Below are positions 5,422-11,034 of a stretch of 11,034 nucleotides of DNA, one piece after another. The stretch lies in assembly GCA_015680635.1 (NCBI GenBank), contig JAABOA010000502.1, positions 308 to 11,341 of the forward strand, in the 5' to 3' direction. Numbering within the stretch: position 1 is the stretch's first letter; each line of letters opens with the position of its first letter. A program made the position numbers and the translations under genes. The notes under the pieces are model-generated. The model was not told where the DNA came from. It did no database searches and saw nothing but the letters and a program-made list of their open reading frames with translations. The stretch comes from Lunasporangiospora selenospora (lineage: Eukaryota; Mortierellomycota; Mortierellomycetes; Mortierellales; Mortierellaceae).

Positions 5422-7585
5422 CTACACAGCCGAGAGGATAGAAGCAAAGTAATGGTCAACGGCTTTCCATGCTTGTTCCCCTGCGCCTTCTACTCGGAAA
5501 CTAACATGAGAGTCGGGTCGGACGACTACGATTCCTCCATGCCCATTCTCACAAGAGAAGTTATAACTGGAGTGAACAGACTTTGAACCGTCCATGAAAA
5601 TCTTTCCATTGCCAACAGACCGGTTGATGAAAGCCGAAGAGTTGACAGAAGGGCCGAGGCTAGCTGCAATTACATTGACCTTGAAAATATCGTTGTCGGG
5701 ATATCCATCGTTTATAGGCGATGCATAAGACCATTTCCCTCTCCATCGAGGAACAAAATTGTCGATACTGTGCTCAAGCTCCTTCAAGTTGGTGGTGCTA
5801 ATACCCGAAGTAACAGTTGGCGATGAGGAGGCCAACATGTCTGACACAAAGACCAAGATATGAAATCGTCCAATGCCAGTAGTAATATCATGCAGTCGCA
5901 GCTCCTTTGCCTTCTCTTGTGCTCCAGGTACTGTACGAACTAACCCATCGGGGGCCCTTATGCCGATTTCAAATGCAGAAGAGTCGACAGATGGTGCTGC
6001 CGAAACTCTATTTAGTGCATTCTCTTTGTATTTGACCTCAAGCTATTGCATGCCACACACATAATCAAAAGAAGCGGACATATTGAGGATAATGTTAATA
6101 ATGGCTCCTCGATAACGCAATGGTTGAAAAAAAATGACGATTCTTACCAAAGCCCTTGGATTCTCTGGGGCAAAGCCAATGTGCATCAAAAATCTCAGCA
6201 CTGGTGGAACTACAAAATAGTATGCTCTCCTCTTCATGAAAGCAATTGTCCCTTCTTCTCTTGATTCAGTAAACAGTTTCGACGAAAGAGCTATGGCTCT
6301 GTCGGCCATGGCCTCACGCTCGTCATATGTTCCCAACAAAGACTCGGGTGCGACTTTGTTTAGGACAAGTCCAAGTTTCCATGCCAGATTATGAGCATCC
6401 TGGAGTCCAATGTTCAATCCTTGACCTCCGGAAGGCGACTGAATATGGGCTGCATCGCCTGCAAGGAAAATGCGGTTCTTGTGGTTGAAATGTTCTGCCC
6501 TTCGCTCGTTGACCTTGAAGCACGTCAGCCAAGCTGTCTCTATAATCTTGAATTTGCTTGGTGCGATGCAATCGGAAGCCAGTTTCTCGAACTTTTCGAC
6601 TGTGAGATCTTTTAGAATGCTCTCCATGTCCTTTCCTGCTTCAAAAACTCCGGCGTCAATGGCGACTCTGTAAAGACCATCAGACAGAGGGATACATCTC
6701 ATGTTTTTCTTGTTTGTTCCTGTGATGTTACTGTTAAATATCTCGAATAAAGGTGATTAGAGTCAGCAGCATGAAATGAAATTGTTCTCTCGAGCGCAAT
6801 CTACGATGCTCAAATCCACGCAAAAACTATTCTTTGTTTATGACTCACCTAACCCCCAGCATCGAAGTATCAGACTCGAATGTCCCATCCCAGATGAACG
6901 TTTTATTGTTTCGAGTGATTCCAGGGAATGGAATGTCCAACTTGTGTCGTACAGTGGAGCGTCCACCATCAGCAGCGATCAAGTAGTCTGACCTGACGGT
7001 CTGAATCTCGTATTCGCAATCGGAACTCTCTTCCAGAGGCTCCACTTCCCCAAGGATAGCAGCAGACCTATCTGTTCTGGATCCAGAAATGGGCTTTCGC
7101 AAAATCGACTCGACGTAACGTCTTGACTTGTCGTTGCTGTCCTCAACAACCTTGGTGTCCAACAGTTCCCATCCATGTTCAACTTCTACTCCAAGTTTTG
7201 AAAGTTCCTGGACAAACAGTCCCGATGTCTTGGCTTGCTCAAGAAAAAGGGCGCGGCTATAATGAGTCTTGCTCAACGACAGCACTGGCATGGTCGCAAC
7301 TTTACGATTACCAAAGTAAATATTGCTCTCTTTCAATATTTTTCCACGAGCCGAGAACTCATCGATAATACCGCAAAAGTTGAAGATCTCCAGCGTGCGA
7401 GGGTGAATGCTGAGAGCTTTTGAGAGGGGTGAGATCGCTTCCTCACGTTCGACGACCCTAACGGACACGCCAAGCTTGGTCAGAAGATAGGCTTGAAACA
7501 GGCCAACAGGTCCACCGCCAGCTATTAGGACAGGAATAGACGTGGTGGCTGACGGTACAGATGACCTAAGAAGGCTTGTCAACAT
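5422..7585 (-). CDS. FAD-dependent aromatic-ring hydroxylase (phenol 2-monooxygenase-like)
   Basis: A class A flavoprotein monooxygenase of the PheA/TfdB type: such enzymes use NAD(P)H and O2 to hydroxylate phenolic rings. The substrate here is unknown. Exons on the minus strand are 7585-6849, 6730-6148 and 6042-5422. Introns are 6848-6731 (GTGAGT...AACAG, 118 nt, phase 2) and 6147-6043 (GTAAGA...AATAG, 105 nt, phase 0). The product is 646 aa, near the family's usual length. The FAD-binding GGGPVG is at residues 23-28 after a beta strand (PVLIA), with E46 ending the second strand (VRVVE). The conserved YLIAADGGRS is at 201-210 and GDAAHIQSPSGGQGLNIGLQ at 337-356, the usual second FAD-contact motif. 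The C-terminal part from about residue 498 (GRFHILVFVSD) to the end (GGIVVVRPDSHVSFR) matches the thioredoxin-like dimerisation domain of phenol hydroxylases. No signal peptide or membrane anchor is obvious. Splice sites are inferred from phase and motif continuity (NPRAL-LEVKYKENALN). Confidence 0.9.
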
Positions 7586-7677
7586 TTCAGACGCGCTAGC
7601 ACAGGTGGATGATGTACGATGTAGTGTAGTTTTTGGAGGATGAGTGCAATGGGATCACGAATGCAACACATGGCAAA

Positions 7678-7683
7678 TATATA
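7678..7683 (-). promoter_or_regulatory. TATA box candidate of the hydroxylase gene
   Basis: TATATA (reading cttatatatttg on the minus strand) lies 93 bp upstream of the ATG at 7585. Position and sequence fit a fungal TATA box. The 7586-7798 stretch otherwise looks like ordinary promoter DNA. Confidence 0.45.
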
Positions 7684-7798
7684 AGAAAGGAAATGGGCCA
7701 CGTGACTGACATGCATGCTTGCTAAAGTATGTCGCTGATGCGAAATCTCGTGTCGTATTATTGGCCCCCCTCCTCCTTCATAGACATATGCCCCCAAG

Positions 7799-8164
7799 TT
7801 AACGAAAATTAGATTCGAGTGGCTCAACCAACACGAATTCCTCATTGTCGGTCAAAGTAAAGTACCCGACGGTATTGGCGCTGCACATTTTCCCCGCGGG
7901 ATTGTTGGCCTTTGGGGATGTATCCGCAGCCATGGCTATCAGGCAACACTCGCCTACGTTCAGCTCCCACCCCAGCAACTCCCAATACAAACTCAACTTT
8001 TCGGGATATGTGCTTGTGCAAAAGAGACTCTCACAGCGTGTGCTGGAAGGAGGCAACATTGCAGCACACGCCGTGAAAACAACTTTTGCCCAAGCACAAA
8101 TCTCTACAGTAGAGATTCGTTTCCAGGCACATTTTTTTTTTCTTTTTTCTTTTTCTAAAGCCAA
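7799..8164 (-). CDS. Doubtful small cysteine-containing ORF
   Basis: A 121-codon frame with no ATG at its 5' end (first codon TTG); the first in-frame ATG is at 8059, leaving about 87 aa. The latter part contains RCESLFCTSTYPEKL, GWELNVGECCLIA and NPAGKMCSANTVGYF, with several cysteines, which could be a 3' exon of a secreted protein. The 5' part is a lysine run read from the poly-pyrimidine tract at 8131-8157 and is unlikely to be coding. The plus strand carries an overlapping 113-codon ORF of similar length, so length alone is weak evidence. No homology is recognised. It lies 213 bp upstream of the hydroxylase start on the same strand. Confidence 0.25.
   Translation of the reverse strand: MALEKEKRKKKCAWKRISTVEICAWAKVVFTACAAMLPPSSTRCESLFCTSTYPEKLSLYWELLGWELNVGECCLIAMAADTSPKANNPAGKMCSANTVGYFTLTDNEEFVLVEPLESNFR
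8099..8117. repeat. 19-bp perfect palindrome around a central A
   Basis: AATCTCTAC-A-GTAGAGATT: nine-base arms are exact reverse complements around one base. It could be a dimeric regulator site or chance. Both strands read Ile-Ser-Thr-Val-Glu-Ile through it, in the two overlapping ORFs. Confidence 0.75.
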
Positions 8165-8767
8165 ACGAGGATGGTCTTCTTTTTGAGTATCGCTTTCGCA
8201 CAGACAGGTTTTTGCTTCAGACGAACGTTGGCCTCGGTAGGGGTCTTGAAGACTTAGTGTAGTAGATGGCCCTATTCGACTCTACTTGGCATTTTTAAGA
8301 CTCCAGAAAGCCCCAGGATACTATCCCTTTATATGTCATCATTATGCAACCTTGCTCACTTTCTTGCTTGACTAGAGGTCGTTGGGCAATCATGCTTTTG
8401 TATCATTCACAGAAGCATGATTGAGTGCATTGAGAATCCAACTACTTGCCCATGTGCCCACGACACATGACGCCTAGAACAGCCAGCCAACAGAGTCTCA
8501 CCATCTCGCCATCATGAATGCACTAGGGATGACCCGAGAGACCTCTGTGGTCTAGACTGCCAAGGCAGACATCATTGTCCAAACAATAAAGAAAACGCGC
8601 GCGCCCAGAAGTGTACTTTTGTGTCAAAGATAGCAAATCACCCTTAAGGCAAGGCTCAGTCCGTCTGAGTGTTGGACCTCCATGAATGGATTTCGAACCA
8701 TTGGGTCTTTGCCTTTTGGATCCCTTCAGTTTCTGTGGTTTTTTAGGCGTCGGGACCAGGAGTGAAC
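8165..8767. other. Intergenic and promoter region of MED11
   Basis: No gene is supported. It contains a hairpin-forming inverted repeat (8387-8423) and a GC run (8597-8606). An in-frame TAG at 8744-8746 rules out extending MED11 upstream in the same exon. The minus ORF 8523-8876 is antisense to the MED11 start and lacks motifs. Confidence 0.6.
8387..8423. repeat. Inverted repeat with 11-bp perfect arms
   Basis: CAATCATGCTT (8387-8397) and AAGCATGATTG (8413-8423) are exact reverse complements. Three further pairs, one of them a G-T wobble, extend the stem to 14 bp around a 9-nt loop (8401-8409). It lies 345 bp upstream of the MED11 ATG. Its function is unknown. Confidence 0.85.
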
Positions 8768-9935
8768 ATGGACACAAAGGAACCAAAGGACACAGACATG
8801 GCGAGCCCACCTGGCACATTCCAGGCTCAGGGACCATCCTCATCAACAGAGCCATCCGTCCAAGGGGAAACATCACTCATGACCACAGCCACCGACACTA
8901 CTGAATCCGCTCCATCCACCACGGTGCAGCCGCAACAACAAGGGTCCTTGGCTTCCATGTCCACCTTAGTGGCAGAAGTACCAACCCAGTCCTCTACCAC
9001 GTCCATCATAGACTCTGCAACCCTAGACTCCACCATGGATCACACCAATACACAGACAATACCAGAGGAAGCAACAGAGGCCAGGACAGGTTCGGGAACT
9101 CGCAAGACACGCAAGACGGCCAATGATGGGTACATTTACCAGTCCTACGACGAGTATCGACACATTTCCAACGATCAGGATGGCGACGAGTCGACCAAGA
9201 GCAGCAGTACCAGTGCTATGCGCATCTTGGAGCTTCGTGGACTGGAGCGGGTAAAAAACAATAATCAGTCAACGAACCTCGTCAATATTCTTATGGAACC
9301 CCCCTTTTATTGACCGTGTTTACAAATACATTCATGATTTCCATCCATAGAGAATTGTTCAGCTGCTGGAAACAGCTGGTAAAGCCATTCAGATTCTCAG
9401 CGGTGACGATGATGAGGACGATAACAACGAGGACAACAACAACAACAACAACAACAACAATGAAAATGAGATGGATCCCCAAGCCGTCCAAGCCAAAGCC
9501 ATAGCCAAGACAGCAAAACACGAAGAAGAAGGTCGACGCCTTTTGGCAGCCACGTCACTCTCGATGGACGATCGGAAGGCCATGGTAGAGGAATACGCGG
9601 ATGAAAGATCCGCCAAGTTTGAGGCCTATTCGACCGCCTACGTCAAACTTGTCGATGAGATTCAACAAGGCATGAGACGCCAATTCCGGTACTTGACCAA
9701 GGCAGGCATCTCGTCCTCGCAAGTGCCGTTTAAGAATGTGGTCTATGGAGAAGAAAAGGAACTAGACACTTGGCTGAACGCAGTCGATGTACTCCGCGAA
9801 AGTACCGATGCTTTGATTGGAAACATTGAATGGTCGCTCTTGCAGGATCCCAAGACGAGAGAAGAACTGGAGGGACAGTCGTCTCGGGAAAATATCTCTG
9901 AGCACGATGGCGCAGTCAAAGTCGAGGCAAAATAG
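8768..9935 (+). CDS. MED11: Mediator complex subunit 11 (MED11), long divergent form
   Basis: MED11 is a small head-module subunit of Mediator. It pairs with MED22 through a helical bundle and helps contact general transcription factors in the nucleus. Exons are 8768-9250 and 9351-9935. The intron 9251-9350 (GTAAAA...CCATAG, 100 nt) is phase 0. The total is 355 aa, far longer than the roughly 115-190 aa common in the family. Residues 1-145 are Ser/Thr/Pro/Gln-rich and probably disordered. The family core begins at about residue 150 and spans the splice junction: RILELRGLER then RIVQLLETAGKAIQILS. This matches the MED11 pattern LxxLxxIExxIxxxLxxAGxxIxxLS. A D/E/N insertion with nine consecutive Asn follows at about 180-200. 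The second conserved block is at about 240-312 and includes IQQGMRRQFRYLTKAGIS, equivalent to the family's QIRYLTQV segment. The ATG at 8768 is the first after an in-frame TAG (8744). The tail after about residue 330 is acidic. Confidence 0.85.
9435..9461 (+). repeat. (AAC)8-AAT trinucleotide run encoding poly-Asn
   Basis: Eight AAC codons and one AAT in the MED11 reading frame encode nine Asn, flanked by Asp/Glu/Asn codons from 9405. The tract sits between the two conserved helical blocks, in a probable loop, so length variation should be tolerated. Confidence 0.9.
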
Positions 9936-9987
9936 CACTAGATAGTATGTATGATATCAAGCAAAAGAAACAGCACAGCGATAAGCT

Positions 9988-9993
9988 TTTATT
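9988..9993 (-). terminator. Poly(A) signal of the FCP1-like gene
   Basis: TTTATT on the plus strand reads AATAAA on the minus strand, 24 nt after the FCP1-like TAA at 10018. It lies inside the 82-bp gap between the two convergent genes. A second AAATAAA overlaps the stop codon itself. Confidence 0.5.
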
Positions 9994-10017
9994 GGGGCAC
10001 TATATTGTCGAGTTGTT

Positions 10018-11034
10018 TTATTTAAGGTGGTCAGCAACTGGATCCACGATCACAAAGTGGTCCTTGGTGCTGGATCTCCGGTTAGCAAGTTTCCTTGGCG
10101 CAGGATCTATTCAAATAGCATGGGCAATTTTTGGTGGAAAGAGTGTGTGGTCAGTAAGGAGAATGACTCGTTTCCCAAAGGCATCTTTGTGCTTTTAACC
10201 CGTGCGGATGAAATTACCTTCAAGCAGAGCGTTCGAGTCATAAGGCTGTCGGCTCATGTACGCACTCACGTTCGATTGGTAAACCAACTTTTGAAGATAC
10301 TGCTTCACTCTAAGCAGCTCATCATCGTTACCTGCCCTGGCAAGGTTCTCATCGAAATCTCGGAGGACGAGGCAGTTATGAGGCTGCAACTGACTCTTGT
10401 CATGCGAGTCATCAATCAAGACGGTGTTGGTCTGGTCAAAGTGAATGGAATATTTTTCATCCAACACCTCAAGAGAGGCGACCGTCTCGGCGATTTTCTC
10501 TTCTTTTGAAAAAATTTGCTGCTGGGACCTTCGCTTCCCTTCCCGAGCCCTCTTCTTTTCGAGCTCAATTCCTTCCCAGACAAATTCGAGATCTTTAATA
10601 GTCAGGACTTTCTTGATGTAATCCGACCTGGGCAGGCGAAAGTCTTCTCGCGTCCAAACACGATCCAGGAGCGATGATCGTTGATCAAATCCATAGCTTA
10701 GCATGGTCTCAACACTATGAGGCTGAGCACTAGACCAGACCATGACGCGACAGCTCTCAAAGATAAAGTCCAGAAATTCTTGCAGGTAAGGGCGCGAAGT
10801 AACATTGCGCTTATTGTTCTTGTTTCGGTAAAAGAGGGTTCCGTTGAGGTCGAGAATAACAAGGAGCTTTTGTGGGCTGGCGAGAGCAGACGGCTCTTGT
10901 GCGGCAACGGTCAAGTACGAGGGTGTAATAGACCGGATAGGGTTCGTGGGGAAGAAGGTCTTGGTCTCCTCGTTATAGTAAACGGAGGCGGCGCCATTCG
11001 GACTGATAGGCGGGCTGTCCCTGGGTGGGTATCG
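10018..11034 (-). CDS. FCP1/NIF-homology HAD-fold protein, DLNGT type (5' end outside the window)
   Basis: Member of the FCP1-homology (NLI-interacting-factor-like) phosphatase family, which includes RNA polymerase II CTD phosphatases and the inactive import subunit Tim50. The frame is open to the right edge, so the N-terminus is missing; 301 residues are visible. Exons are 11034-10218 and 10106-10018. Intron 10217-10107 (GTAATTTC...TTGAATAG, 111 nt, phase 1, with TTACTGAC branch site) removes an apparent early stop at 10195. The last exon encodes a tail starting DPAPRKLANRRSSTKDHFVI. Domain order: Pro-rich lead; KLLVILDLNGTLFYR (about visible residues 56-70); RPYLQEFLDFIFESC; VMVWSSAQPHSVETML; VWTREDF; and NTVLIDDSHDKSQLQPHNC near 230. 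The nucleophile Asp is present, but the second Asp of DxDxT is Asn. DLNG-type members are known in fungi and plants; activity is uncertain. A charged helix (about 145-175, EKKRAREGKRR) is inserted before the last motif. It converges on MED11. Confidence 0.88.

Noticed and set aside
7845-8186. 113-codon plus-strand ORF
   Set aside because: Starts at TTG, ends in a poly-Phe stretch read from the poly-T tract, and has no motif; overlaps an equally doubtful minus ORF.
8762-8767. GTG at 8762 as the MED11 start
   Set aside because: Eukaryotic nuclear genes rarely start at GTG; the ATG at 8768 is two codons further, in good context.
10195-10914. FCP1-like gene as a complete 239-aa protein starting at 10914
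   Set aside because: The codon at 10914 is TTG and the frame stays open to the right edge; the 3' end is also changed by a spliced last exon.
1-11034. CRISPR arrays, tRNA genes, phage or bacterial mobile elements
   Set aside because: None seen by eye; the introns, poly(A) signals and gene families point to a fungal nuclear genome.

Overview
The window looks like nuclear DNA of an early-diverging filamentous fungus, Mucoromycota/Mortierellomycotina-like. This placement is an inference. It rests on short spliceosomal introns of about 70-120 nt with GT...AG borders, several with CTGAC-type branch sites, on AATAAA poly(A) signals close to stops, on a Crinkler (CRN) effector-type N-terminal domain, and on a divergent fungal-style MED11 and FCP1-like protein. 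No prokaryotic operon features are seen, and most genes had to be assembled from exons.

Left third (1-2250): two small plus-strand genes of unknown function. The first (243-1023, three exons, 198 aa) begins with a tandemly duplicated 131-bp unit that repeats the start codon, an 8-nt first coding exon and a 92-nt intron. The second (1370-1861, three exons, about 110 aa) follows it. Both have a GCCCTC-type hexanucleotide tract followed closely by a TATA-like box, so their promoters share a layout.

Middle (2251-5400): a debris-rich accessory stretch. It has a broken CRN N-terminal domain on the minus strand (2251-2682) and two separate same-orientation fragments of 25S/28S rRNA domain V (2960-3153 and 5198-5346). 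The first fragment is interrupted by a 132-bp segment flanked by a 6-bp direct repeat. There is also a perfect hairpin, a 13-bp minisatellite and a small secreted-type 8-cysteine protein gene (4771-5031). In that last gene a TGA lies in frame between the signal peptide and the mature domain.

Right half (5400-11034): ordinary gene-dense DNA. It holds a three-exon FAD-dependent aromatic-ring hydroxylase (phenol 2-monooxygenase-like, minus, 5422-7585) and a doubtful small cysteine-containing ORF upstream of it. Next is a two-exon gene for Mediator subunit 11 (plus, 8768-9935), with an unusually long low-complexity N-terminus and a poly-Asn insertion. Convergent with it, 82 bp away, is an FCP1/NIF-like HAD-fold protein (minus, 10018-11034, running off the right edge). 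Its catalytic motif reads DLNGT instead of DxDxT. The genes do not form an obvious pathway. MED11 and the FCP1-like protein are probably housekeeping genes, whereas the left and middle parts look lineage-specific and fast-evolving.
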